Source: BPGX01 sp035405785 (GTDB lineage Bacteria; Bacteroidota; Bacteroidia; B-17B0; Aurantibacillaceae). Taken from it: a stretch of 64,000 bases of DNA. The position numbers and the translations under genes were made by a program. The notes below the pieces were generated by a model. The model was not told the origin of the DNA and did no database searches. It saw nothing but the letters and a program-made list of their open reading frames with translations. The stretch lies in NCBI GenBank assembly GCA_035405785.1, contig DAONJS010000002.1, forward strand, positions 1 through 64,000, in the 5' to 3' direction. This document shows, in pieces, positions 53,121 through 61,673 of this stretch (position 1 is its first letter; each line of letters starts with the position of its first letter).

Positions 53121-54182
53121 ATGAAAATTACTTACTTATCTACATCTATTGCATGTTCTTTGTTAGCAATGAATATCGCAGTAGCCCAAAAATCAACAAC
53201 TAAAACAATTAGTAAAATGGACAAAGAATTTTTAAAATCTCAACCTGATGGTTTATATGCTAAAATTGAAACTAATAAAGGTGATATTTACCTACAATTA
53301 GAATACAAAAAAGTGCCAATGACAGTGGCAAACTTTGTTGGTTTAGCCGAAGGAAAAATTCCTAATACCGCTCGCCCCAATCAACCATTTTATGATGGTT
53401 TGATCTTTCACAGGGTTATTAAAGATTTTATGATTCAGGGCGGCTGTCCTAAATTCAATGGAATGGGAGACCCTGGCTACAAATTTCCTGATGAAATTGA
53501 TACTACTCTAAAACACAATGGCCCAGGAATTTTATCAATGGCTAATGCAGGACCTAATACTAATGGTTCACAATTTTTTATTACACATAAAGAAACACCT
53601 TGGCTTGATGGAAAACATTCTGTTTTTGGACATGTTGTAAAAGGGCAAGATGTTGTAAATGCTATTGTTCAAAACGATACCATTCGTCATATTATCATTT
53701 TACGCAAAGGAAAAGATGCTGAAAAATTTGATGCTCCAAAAGTTTTTGAAACATTAAAACAACAAAAAGAAAAAGAAATTGTTGAAAAAGAAAAAAAACA
53801 ACAAGAAGAAATTGAAAAAATTCTTCAGGAAAAATTTGGTAATGCTCAAACTACTCCATCAGGATTAAGATACATCATTGAAAAACAAGGCGATGGCGAA
53901 AAACCAAAAGCGGGACAAACAGTGGTTGTGCATTATACAGGAACATTTTTAGATGGAAAAAAATTTGATTCCAGTTATGATAGAAACCAACCATTAGAAT
54001 TACCTATTGGCGTTGGCAGAGTTATTAAAGGATGGGATGAAGGTATTATGCTTCTAAACAAAGGAAGTAAAGCAAAACTGATTATTCCTTATCAATTAGG
54101 ATATGGCGAACAAGGTTATCCAGGCGTTATTCCTCCAAAATCTTGGTTAATTTTTGATGTAGAATTATTGGATATCAAGTAA
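53121..54182 (+). CDS. Exported fused cyclophilin-FKBP peptidyl-prolyl isomerase
   Basis: The 353-residue protein has a signal peptide (to about residue 23, NIAVAQ). A cyclophilin-type domain covers about residues 40-200 (GDIYLQLEYKKVPMTVANFV, IFHRVIKDFMIQGGCP and GSQFFITHKETPWLDGKHSV). A Lys/Glu-rich coiled linker of 30-40 residues follows. The last 110 residues are an FKBP domain (VHYTGTFLDGKKFDSS, PIGVGRVIKGWDEGI and AKLIIPYQLGYG). Both domains catalyse cis-trans isomerisation of prolyl bonds, probably of periplasmic proteins. It leads an operon with a Fur-type regulator three bases later. Confidence 0.94.
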   Translation: MKITYLSTSIACSLLAMNIAVAQKSTTKTISKMDKEFLKSQPDGLYAKIETNKGDIYLQLEYKKVPMTVANFVGLAEGKIPNTARPNQPFYDGLIFHRVIKDFMIQGGCPKFNGMGDPGYKFPDEIDTTLKHNGPGILSMANAGPNTNGSQFFITHKETPWLDGKHSVFGHVVKGQDVVNAIVQNDTIRHIIILRKGKDAEKFDAPKVFETLKQQKEKEIVEKEKKQQEEIEKILQEKFGNAQTTPSGLRYIIEKQGDGEKPKAGQTVVVHYTGTFLDGKKFDSSYDRNQPLELPIGVGRVIKGWDEGIMLLNKGSKAKLIIPYQLGYGEQGYPGVIPPKSWLIFDVELLDIK

Positions 54183-54185
54183 AAT

Positions 54186-54716
54186 ATGAATTCCAAAAAT
54201 AAAGACAATAAAAATATTTCTGCTACAAAAAATATACAAGATTCAAATGATGTATTTCAACAAGTAAAAAAAATTTTAGATGATTATTTGAAAAAGAAGG
54301 GCTTAAGAAAAACATTAGAAAGATACAATGTTTTAGCAGAAATTTATTCTATCAATGACCATTTTGAAATTGAAGAACTCTACGAAAGAATGAAAACCAA
54401 AAAGTATCGTGTGAGCAGAGCCACATTATACAATAATATGGAACTTTTTGTAGATGCTGGGTTGGTAATAAAGCATCAATTTGGCACAAATACTGCACAA
54501 TACGAAAGAGCATATAATTACAGACAACATGATCATTTGATTTGTGTTGATTGCAACAAAGTTTTTGAATTTTGTGATCCACGAATTATTCAGATACAAA
54601 AAACTACAGAACAATTATTAGGATTTAATGTGCTTCATCATTCACTTCAATTTTTTGGAAAATGTAAAAAGTTAGAAACTAACGGTCAATGTGAAAACAA
54701 AAAAACAAAAATATGA
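54186..54716 (+). CDS. Fur family transcriptional regulator
   Basis: The 176-residue cytoplasmic protein has a 25-30 residue polar extension, then a winged helix (YRVSRATLYNNMELFVDAGL), then the metal-binding domain with RQHDHLICVDCNKVFEF and its CVDC pair. The usual second CxxC near the C terminus is not intact (KCKKLETNGQC), so the structural zinc site may differ. It could respond to iron, zinc or peroxide; sequence does not settle which. It follows the isomerase gene by three bases and overlaps the STAS gene by four, so its targets may include this operon. Confidence 0.9.
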   Translation: MNSKNKDNKNISATKNIQDSNDVFQQVKKILDDYLKKKGLRKTLERYNVLAEIYSINDHFEIEELYERMKTKKYRVSRATLYNNMELFVDAGLVIKHQFGTNTAQYERAYNYRQHDHLICVDCNKVFEFCDPRIIQIQKTTEQLLGFNVLHHSLQFFGKCKKLETNGQCENKKTKI

Positions 54717-55063
54717 AATTTGAATTTGAAATAAAAGAGCATAAAAATTATGTAGATATTAAATTATCAGGTGAATTAATTGATAAACTACAAGCACAGC
54801 CACTATTAGAAAAAATTGATGAATACATTCAGAGTAATATCTCTAATTTTATATTTGACATGCATGATTTGAAATACCTAAATAGCAGCGGACTAAATAT
54901 TCTCATTCAAATTTTTACCAAAGCCCGTAATAATAATGGTGAAGCAGTATTGTATAAATTGAATAAAAAAATCAACGAACTAATCTTAATTACTAAACTT
55001 CACACAATCTTCAAAATAGCAGAAAATCAAAAAGAAGCAATATCATTTTTGAATATTAAATAA
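54713..55063 (+). CDS. STAS domain protein (anti-sigma-factor antagonist-like)
   Basis: The 116-residue protein is a single STAS domain of the SpoIIAA/RsbV type. DMHDLKYLNSSGLNILIQIF near residue 50 carries the Ser that is phosphorylated in family members. Such proteins bind an anti-sigma kinase or act in lipid transport and cell-envelope signalling. No kinase or sigma factor is near. The ATGA overlap with fur shows translational coupling. Confidence 0.85.
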   Translation: MKFEFEIKEHKNYVDIKLSGELIDKLQAQPLLEKIDEYIQSNISNFIFDMHDLKYLNSSGLNILIQIFTKARNNNGEAVLYKLNKKINELILITKLHTIFKIAENQKEAISFLNIK

Positions 55064-55157
55064 CAAAAAACTTTTTATAGTTTTAAGTTATGAGTTTTTA
55101 ATTTTAAGTTATTAAATTGAAAAAAATTCCAACTAAAAACTAAACACTAAAAATTAA

Positions 55158-56621
55158 ATGTGTATGTTTCAATTACCAGAAAAGATATTAAATTACATTA
55201 ATGGTGAATTGGTTGAACCCATTGATAAAAAATACATTGATAACATTTCCCCTTCAAAAGGCGAAAAGTATTCTATTTTACCTGATAGTGATAGTAAAGA
55301 TGTAGAATTGGCCGTAAAAGCAGCATCAGAAGCATTTCCATTATGGAGTAATTTACCACACCAAAAAAGATTTGAATATCTAATGGCTATTGCACAAAAA
55401 ATTGATGAAAAATTAGATTATCTTGCTTATGCAGAATCTATTGATAATGGCAAACCATTGAAGTTAGCCAAAAGAGTTGATATTCCAAGAGCATCAGCAA
55501 ATTTTAGATTTTTTGCAACTGCAATACTACATTATTATTCACAAGCACATATCAATGAAAACACATCTTTTAATTATACATACAAACAACCCATTGGCAT
55601 AGCCGGATGTATTTCGCCGTGGAATTTACCATTGTATTTATTTACATGGAAAATTGCACCAGCATTAGCCGCTGGATGTACAGTAGTGGCTAAACCATCC
55701 GAAATTACGCCAATGACAACGTTTTTACTTTCTCAAATTTGTATAGAAGTAGGTTTGCCAAAAGGTGTTTTGAATATTGTCCACGGTTATGGACATAAAG
55801 TAGGACAAAGTATTGTTGAACATCCAAAAGTAAAAGCCATATCATTTACAGGTGGCACTAAAACAGGTAAAAACATTGCATCTGTTGCTGCACCAATGTT
55901 CAAGAAGTTATCCTTGGAATTAGGCGGTAAAAATCCAAATATCATTTTTGCTGATTGTAATTATGATAAAATGCTTAAAACAACCATTCAATCTTCTTTT
56001 GCTAATCAAGGACAAATATGTTTGTGTGGTTCAAGAATTTTTGTTGAAAGAAAAATTTACGATAAATTTAAAAATGATTTTGTAGAAAAAACAAAAACCT
56101 TAAAAGTAGGACCACCATTAGATGAAGAAACACAAATAGGTGCAGTTGTTTCTGAACAACACATGAATAAAATTTTAAGTTACATTGAATTAGCACAACA
56201 AGAAAGTGGAAAAATACTTTGTGGTGGAAAAAGAAAAATTTTAGATGAACCATATAAAAATGGTTATTACATTGAACCTACTGTTATTGAAGGACTTGAT
56301 TATACTTGCAGAACAAATCAGGAAGAAATATTTGGGCCAGTTGTAACCATCACACCGTTTGATTCGGAAGAAGAAGTGATAATGATGGCAAACAGTGTAG
56401 AGTATGGACTATCTGCAACAATATGGACTGAAAATCTCACAAAAGCACATCGTGTAGCACATCAGTTAGAAAGTGGAATTGTGTGGATAAATACTTGGTT
56501 AAACAGAGATTTAAGAACACCATTTGGTGGAATGAAATCTTCGGGTGTAGGAAGAGAAGGAGGCTTCAAAGCACTGGACTTCTTTAATGAGGATAAAAAT
56601 ATCTGTGTAGATTTGAGTTAG
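55158..56621 (+). CDS. NAD(P)-dependent aldehyde dehydrogenase
   Basis: The 487-residue enzyme oxidises an aldehyde to its acid. The catalytic Cys288 lies in FANQGQICLCGS, the general base Glu254 in LELGGKNP, and Lys179 in VVAKPSE binds the cofactor. The start YINGELVEP and overall pattern resemble the 2-hydroxymuconic/2-aminomuconic semialdehyde branch (ALDH8-like), but no catechol or kynurenine pathway gene is near, so the substrate is open. ATG codons at 55158 and 55164 are both possible. An ACTAAAA array just precedes it. Confidence 0.9.
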   Translation: MCMFQLPEKILNYINGELVEPIDKKYIDNISPSKGEKYSILPDSDSKDVELAVKAASEAFPLWSNLPHQKRFEYLMAIAQKIDEKLDYLAYAESIDNGKPLKLAKRVDIPRASANFRFFATAILHYYSQAHINENTSFNYTYKQPIGIAGCISPWNLPLYLFTWKIAPALAAGCTVVAKPSEITPMTTFLLSQICIEVGLPKGVLNIVHGYGHKVGQSIVEHPKVKAISFTGGTKTGKNIASVAAPMFKKLSLELGGKNPNIIFADCNYDKMLKTTIQSSFANQGQICLCGSRIFVERKIYDKFKNDFVEKTKTLKVGPPLDEETQIGAVVSEQHMNKILSYIELAQQESGKILCGGKRKILDEPYKNGYYIEPTVIEGLDYTCRTNQEEIFGPVVTITPFDSEEEVIMMANSVEYGLSATIWTENLTKAHRVAHQLESGIVWINTWLNRDLRTPFGGMKSSGVGREGGFKALDFFNEDKNICVDLS

Positions 56622-56892
56622 AATAGTGAATAGCACTGACATTTATGTCGGTGAAAAGTGAATAGTTTTGAGTGTTTAGTTTTACCGTCATTGCGAGGGT
56701 GTTGGCCGAAGCAATCTCATAAGAGATGAAAAATATACATTTGAGATTACTTCGCTACGCTCGTAATGACGGAGAAATTTTTGAGATTGCTTCACCTGTG
56801 AAATTTATTCTATAATTTTATGCGGAATTATTTCACAGGTTCGCAATGACGGTGTGAGTTTTTAGATTATTTCGCTTCGCTCACAATGACGG
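56622..56892. repeat. Repeat cluster: heptamers, family D, and three family B units
   Basis: GTGAATA heptamers and a family D palindrome (CACTGACATTTATGTCGGTG at 56634-56653) are followed by a full family B hairpin at 56685-56772. Two further right-half B units end at 56852 (TTCGCAATGACGG) and 56892 (CTCACAATGACGG). Between them is a CCTGTGAAAT/ATTTCACAGG hairpin. No gene is present in the 329-base spacer to ugd. Confidence 0.75.
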
Positions 56893-56950
56893 CAAAAAAT
56901 TGAGCATTGAACATTGAGAGTTTAAAGTTGAATAAAAAAATCCTTATTAT

Positions 56951-58267
56951 CTAATTGATAGTTTTTCTACCAATGGATTCGTAATGGAAACCTAATTCCT
57001 GCATTTGTTGTAAATCGTAAATGTTTCTACCATCAAAGATATTCTTACCTTTCATTAAGGTTTTCATTTTATCAAAATCAGGGTTGCGGAATAATTGCCA
57101 TTCAGTGCAAATTACAAGAGCATCGGCATCTTTAAGAGCATCGTAGGGATCTTTAGCATAATTTATTTTAGATTCATCAAAAATCTTTTTGAAATTATTC
57201 ATTGCTTCGGGATCATAAGCAGATACAATTGCTTTTTCAGAAAGTAAATTTTTAATGATATCAATAGCGGGTGCTTCTCTTACATCATCTGTATCTGGCT
57301 TAAATGCTAATCCCCATACAGCAATCTTTTTTCCTTCTAGAGATCCAAAGAATTTTTTTAATTTTTGAACCAAAACTGACTTTTGAATTTGATTAACCTG
57401 CATCACAACATTAAGAATTTTGAAATCATAATTGTACTCTGATGCAGTGTAGTGTAAAGCTAAAACATCTTTTGGAAAACAACTACCACCATAACCAATG
57501 CCAGCAAACAAAAATCTTTTGCCAATTCTTTCATCGCTTCCAATGCCAATACGAACCATATCTACATCAGCACCAGTTCTTTCGCAAAGATTTGCAATTT
57601 CATTCATAAATGAAATTTTAAGAGCCAAAAATGCATTGGCAGCGTATTTTGTAAGTTCTGATGATCTTTCATCCATAAAAATAATTGGATTTCCTTGTCT
57701 TACAAATGGCTTATATAACTGCGTTAAAATTTTTTTTGCTTTTTCACTTTTAGTTCCAATAACAATTCTATCAGGTTTCATAAAATCATCTACAGCAAAA
57801 CCTTCTCTTAAAAATTCCGGATTTGAAACAATATCTACAAATGACTTATTTTTTTCTTCAAAAATCTTTTTGATTTTATCTGCAGTGCCAACAGGAACAG
57901 TACTTTTTGTGATAACAATTTTGTAATCATTAACTAAATCTGCAATTTGTGATGAAACATTTAATACATAGGATAAATCAGCACTTCCATCTTCGCCTGG
58001 TGGGGTTGGTAATGCAAGAAAAATTATTTCCGCAAAATCTACTGCTTCTTTGAGTTCAGTAGTAAAATTTAATCTACCCGCTTTAATATTTCTTTGAAAT
58101 AAATTATCTAAATGTGGTTCATAAATAGGCACTATGCCTTGTTTCATTTTTTCTACTTTGGCTTTATCAATATCTACGCACAATACATTATTTCCTGATT
58201 CTGCAAGGCAAGTACCTGTAACAAGACCAACATAACCTGTTCCAATCACTGCAATTTTCTGACTCAT
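56951..58267 (-). CDS. ugd: UDP-glucose 6-dehydrogenase
   Basis: Ugd oxidises UDP-glucose to UDP-glucuronate with two NAD+, supplying a precursor for surface polysaccharide. The 438-residue protein has the NAD motif AVIGTGYVGLVTG at 6-18, GPDRIV-like region in FMKPDRIVIGT, and the catalytic Cys263 in GYGGSCFPKD. GLAFKPDTDDVREAPA marks the C-terminal sugar-binding domain. It lies 11 bases after a DegT-type aminotransferase gene, so the two form an operon for sugar nucleotides. UDP-N-acetyl hexosamine dehydrogenases are related, but the motifs favour Ugd. Confidence 0.93.
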   Translation of the reverse strand: MSQKIAVIGTGYVGLVTGTCLAESGNNVLCVDIDKAKVEKMKQGIVPIYEPHLDNLFQRNIKAGRLNFTTELKEAVDFAEIIFLALPTPPGEDGSADLSYVLNVSSQIADLVNDYKIVITKSTVPVGTADKIKKIFEEKNKSFVDIVSNPEFLREGFAVDDFMKPDRIVIGTKSEKAKKILTQLYKPFVRQGNPIIFMDERSSELTKYAANAFLALKISFMNEIANLCERTGADVDMVRIGIGSDERIGKRFLFAGIGYGGSCFPKDVLALHYTASEYNYDFKILNVVMQVNQIQKSVLVQKLKKFFGSLEGKKIAVWGLAFKPDTDDVREAPAIDIIKNLLSEKAIVSAYDPEAMNNFKKIFDESKINYAKDPYDALKDADALVICTEWQLFRNPDFDKMKTLMKGKNIFDGRNIYDLQQMQELGFHYESIGRKTIN

Positions 58268-58278
58268 AGATTATTATT

Positions 58279-59421
58279 TTAATTAAAGAAATTTAATACT
58301 GATTTTGTAATTGTATTTAAGATGTCTTCATTTAATTCTGTATGCATTGGTAATGAAAGCACAGAATTGCATAGTTTTTCTGTAACAGGAAAATCGCCTG
58401 GCTTGTATCTTTCATCTCTGTATGCTTTTTGTAAATGAAGTGGAATAGGGTAGTAAATCATACTTGGTATGTCTTGTTGATGAAGATATTCTTTTAATTT
58501 ATCTCTTTGATTATTCTTAATTTGAAGTGTATATTGATGATATACATGTGTGGAATTTTGAATCTTTTTAGGTGTAATAATTTGTGGATGATTAGAAAAT
58601 GCTTTATCGTAAAAATCAGCGGCTTTTTGTCTTGCCGCAATGTAGTTATCAAGATATTTTAATTTTACATTAAGAATAGCCGCTTGAATAGAATCAAGGC
58701 GAGAATTTACACCTAAAACATCATGAACATATTGCTGGCTTTGACCATGAGATGCTATCATTCTGCATTTTTGTGCTAATTCATCGTCATTGGTCATAAT
58801 AGCACCTCCATCACCAAAACAACCTAAATTTTTTGAAGGGAAAAATGATGTACATCCTATGTGACCTATTGTTCCTGCTTTTTTCTTGCTTCCGTCTTTG
58901 AAAGTATATTCTGCACCTATTGCTTGAGCATTATCTTCAATTACATAAAGATTATATTCTTTTGCAATTTCCATAATTTTTTCCATATCTGCACATTGAC
59001 CAAATAAATGCACAGGAACAATGGCTTTGGTTTTTGGTGTTATATTTTTAATGATAGCATCTGTATTAATATCAAAAGTATCGGGATTAACATCTACAAG
59101 AACGGGTTTTAATCCTAAAAGACCAATTACTTCTGCTGTGGCAACATAAGTAAAGTCAGCGGTAATAACTTCATCACCTGGTTTGAGCCCTAATGCCATC
59201 ATTGCAATTTGAAGTGCATCAGTTCCATTTGCACAAGGGATAACATGTTTCACATTCAGATATTTTTCAAGATTTTGTTGGAATGCTTTTACAGCAGGAC
59301 CATTGATAAATGCAGTAGAGTCAATAACTTCCTGAATAGCCGCATCAATTTCAGGTTTGATTTTCAGATATTGGTTTTTCAAATCAACCATTGGAGTAAT
59401 AAATGAAGTAGTAACAGACAT
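58279..59421 (-). CDS. DegT/DnrJ/EryC1/StrS-type sugar aminotransferase
   Basis: This PLP enzyme transfers an amino group from glutamate to a keto-sugar nucleotide. The 380-residue protein begins with PMVDLKNQYLKIKPEIDAAI, has ANGTDALQIA at the PLP phosphate site, Asp163 in IEDNAQAIGA, and the Schiff-base Lys197 in FFPSKNLGCFGDGG. The pattern is close to enzymes such as WbpE/WlbC that aminate UDP-3-keto sugar acids, which agrees with ugd next to it. The exact substrate is not clear. It is the first gene of the two-gene operon. Confidence 0.92.
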   Translation of the reverse strand: MSVTTSFITPMVDLKNQYLKIKPEIDAAIQEVIDSTAFINGPAVKAFQQNLEKYLNVKHVIPCANGTDALQIAMMALGLKPGDEVITADFTYVATAEVIGLLGLKPVLVDVNPDTFDINTDAIIKNITPKTKAIVPVHLFGQCADMEKIMEIAKEYNLYVIEDNAQAIGAEYTFKDGSKKKAGTIGHIGCTSFFPSKNLGCFGDGGAIMTNDDELAQKCRMIASHGQSQQYVHDVLGVNSRLDSIQAAILNVKLKYLDNYIAARQKAADFYDKAFSNHPQIITPKKIQNSTHVYHQYTLQIKNNQRDKLKEYLHQQDIPSMIYYPIPLHLQKAYRDERYKPGDFPVTEKLCNSVLSLPMHTELNEDILNTITKSVLNFFN

Positions 59422-59480
59422 ATTTAAAATTTTGCGGTGAAGGTAGTAATAAAAATGATGTGTTGGGTGAAATTCTATAA

Positions 59481-60185
59481 TTACAATTCAAATTCTAATA
59501 ATGCTTCTTTGAGCATAGTTAATGATTGAATGGAAGGTATTGATAAATGTAGTTGTAAGTAATTTAATAAAATATGTGTGAGATGTAAAACAGGAATAGA
59601 TAAAGTATTTTCATTATCAGTGAAAAAGAATTGATGAATTAATAAAGAGTCATCTTTAGATAGTGTAGAATTGGTTTGAGTATGAACAAATCTTCCTTCA
59701 GATGAATTAAAGTATTGATTGTAAGTGTCATAATTATTGATAGGATAATGTCCAGAAACGAGTAAATAATTTTTGATAAAATCTAAATGAACAAAATTGA
59801 TATTTTGATAAACATTTTTATCTATGTTGATAAATGTTTGTTTTGATAATTGAAAAAGTTTTTCATCTGTGAGTTCTTCTTTTATAGATTTAATGAGTAT
59901 TTCAGTAATAAATTGAGCAATGGTATTTTTCTTAAAATCAAGGTATAATTCTTTGTAAATATAAACAGGAGCAATATCTTTAATAGAATATTTGTGGTTT
60001 TTATTTTGAATAATCTGGATATTAGAAATATTTGGTGGTTGAAATAATGCAGGTTGTATAATATTATTAATTTCTACGCTTGCGGAAATTAACCCTTTTT
60101 TTTCAGAAAAAAGTTTGATAATAAACTTAAAATCATTGATGGGTATCTTTTGTAATATAATGGCTGGTGTTTGGATGTATTGCAT
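59481..60185 (-). CDS. recO: DNA repair protein RecO (divergent)
   Basis: RecO, with RecF and RecR, loads RecA on gapped DNA. The 234-residue protein has the RecO N-terminal OB-fold start TPAIILQKIPINDFKFIIKL and KGLISASVEI, with PALFQPPNISNIQI after it, then an all-helical C-terminal part (IAQFITEILIKSIKEE). It lacks the zinc cysteines, as is common in Bacteroidota. The identification is from the overall pattern and is less sure than for others. It is read from the minus strand, 59 bases before the aminotransferase gene. Confidence 0.8.
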   Translation of the reverse strand: MQYIQTPAIILQKIPINDFKFIIKLFSEKKGLISASVEINNIIQPALFQPPNISNIQIIQNKNHKYSIKDIAPVYIYKELYLDFKKNTIAQFITEILIKSIKEELTDEKLFQLSKQTFINIDKNVYQNINFVHLDFIKNYLLVSGHYPINNYDTYNQYFNSSEGRFVHTQTNSTLSKDDSLLIHQFFFTDNENTLSIPVLHLTHILLNYLQLHLSIPSIQSLTMLKEALLEFEL

Positions 60186-60248
60186 AATTTAAGTGAATAG
60201 TGAAAAGTTTTATTTAGTTATGAGTTATTAGTGTTTAGTTTTTAGTAG

Positions 60249-60268
60249 GGGCGTATCGCCATACGCCC
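60249..60268. repeat. GGGCGTAT hairpin repeat
   Basis: GGGCGTAT, loop CGCC, and ATACGCCC form a perfect eight-base stem. It matches the hairpin in the nrdA leader at 6077-6094. It lies six bases after the GWxTD gene stop and could act as its terminator. Confidence 0.6.
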
Positions 60269-60273
60269 TTACA

Positions 60274-61542
60274 TCATTTATTTCCATAATTAGTCAGTCG
60301 TCCTTGTCGGATTTTTTCTACCTGAATATACCATAAATCTTTATAGTAATCGCTTCTTTCTAAAATAAAATCACTGCTTGTAAAAGGATTGTTTTTGTTT
60401 TTTTGAAATGTAAACACAAGAGCATTTTTTACACCATTGACAGAATAAAACCATTTTTCGGTTGTATAAGATTTCTCAATGTTTTCGGGCATTCCAAAGA
60501 TGATATAAATCATTCCTCTATCTGTTTGCCAACCGTATTTGTAAGAAGTAAAAAGACGATTGGCTTCAATTACTCTTTGATAATAATTTTTAATCACTTC
60601 TTTTGCTCTTTCTTTGCTACCAGATATTTGTATCCAAAAATTATCTATACATTTTTTTGTTTCATCAATATTTTTTGTGTTGTTACATCTTTCAAATTCA
60701 TTTTTATTCATAATGTAGCGAGATGTATAAAGCATTTCTCTTGCATCTTTAATATTTGGAAATATTGAATCAATACTGAAAACAGTAAGTCCATCTAAAG
60801 AATTTGTATTTGTGCGAATATGATAAAAAACATTACTTTGTATTTTAAGAGTATAAAATTGATTATTGGTAAGCGATAAGGTAAAAGATGAATCTGGTAA
60901 ATAATTAAATGAAGGATTTATGTTTGAAAATGGTGGTGGAGCAGGGGAGTGGGTATATTTGAATACATCTACATATAGTTGTGGTAATTTTTTGTGATGG
61001 TAAATTTTCACTTCATTATTTTGATATACATAAGGTTTAAATAATACATTGTCATTTAATGTAATGAGAAAATTATTTCGTGTAGATTCATTATTGAGTT
61101 TTAATTCAGTGAAATATGTGTATTGGACTTTTTTATTTAGGTCGGAGATGATAATTTTTACTGAATAATTATCATTTGAAGTGCGAATGGGGAATTGTGT
61201 AAAAAAATTTTGTTGATTATTAGGAATAAAAAATGTTTTAGATGAAGAATCAGTAAGTGTATTTTTAGAAAGGGAATATAGAAATGTATTGATTTTTATA
61301 GACGCATAAAATTGTAAACCAGTGTCTAAACGAGCATATAATAATGGAGATGTGTTAAGTAATACATATTGAGTTGATGAAGTATCATTGTTTTTGTAAA
61401 AATAAAATTGAGCATTGAGTTGGTCTTCTTTAGCAATAGTAAAGGATTTGTTTTTAGATAAATTTGTAGAGCGATGTGAAGTACATTGACTAAATAAAAT
61501 CAATAAAAATAACAATATAACTTTAAATAAAGCAGAAAACAT
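60274..61542 (-). CDS. GWxTD domain lipoprotein
   Basis: The protein of 422 residues begins MFSALFKVILLFLLILFSQC, a lipoprotein-like signal with Cys near residue 20. The first 270 residues are beta-rich and unlike anything I can name. The C-terminal part has the GWxTD motif in YKYGWQTDRGMIYIIFGMPE, followed by WFYS and FTFQKNKNNPF, which marks a domain spread through Bacteroidota. Its role is unknown; an envelope function is likely. I use ATG 61542 because the open frame upstream starts with a TTG only. Confidence 0.85.
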   Translation of the reverse strand: MFSALFKVILLFLLILFSQCTSHRSTNLSKNKSFTIAKEDQLNAQFYFYKNNDTSSTQYVLLNTSPLLYARLDTGLQFYASIKINTFLYSLSKNTLTDSSSKTFFIPNNQQNFFTQFPIRTSNDNYSVKIIISDLNKKVQYTYFTELKLNNESTRNNFLITLNDNVLFKPYVYQNNEVKIYHHKKLPQLYVDVFKYTHSPAPPPFSNINPSFNYLPDSSFTLSLTNNQFYTLKIQSNVFYHIRTNTNSLDGLTVFSIDSIFPNIKDAREMLYTSRYIMNKNEFERCNNTKNIDETKKCIDNFWIQISGSKERAKEVIKNYYQRVIEANRLFTSYKYGWQTDRGMIYIIFGMPENIEKSYTTEKWFYSVNGVKNALVFTFQKNKNNPFTSSDFILERSDYYKDLWYIQVEKIRQGRLTNYGNK

Positions 61543-61673
61543 TATGATAATTATTTTGTAGTATTGCAATGGCGAAAATACGCAATTATTAGTTTTTAGT
61601 TTTTAATTTTAAGTTATTTGATTTAAAATTTTTCTAACTAAAAACTCAAAACTCAAAATTAAACACTCAATAT

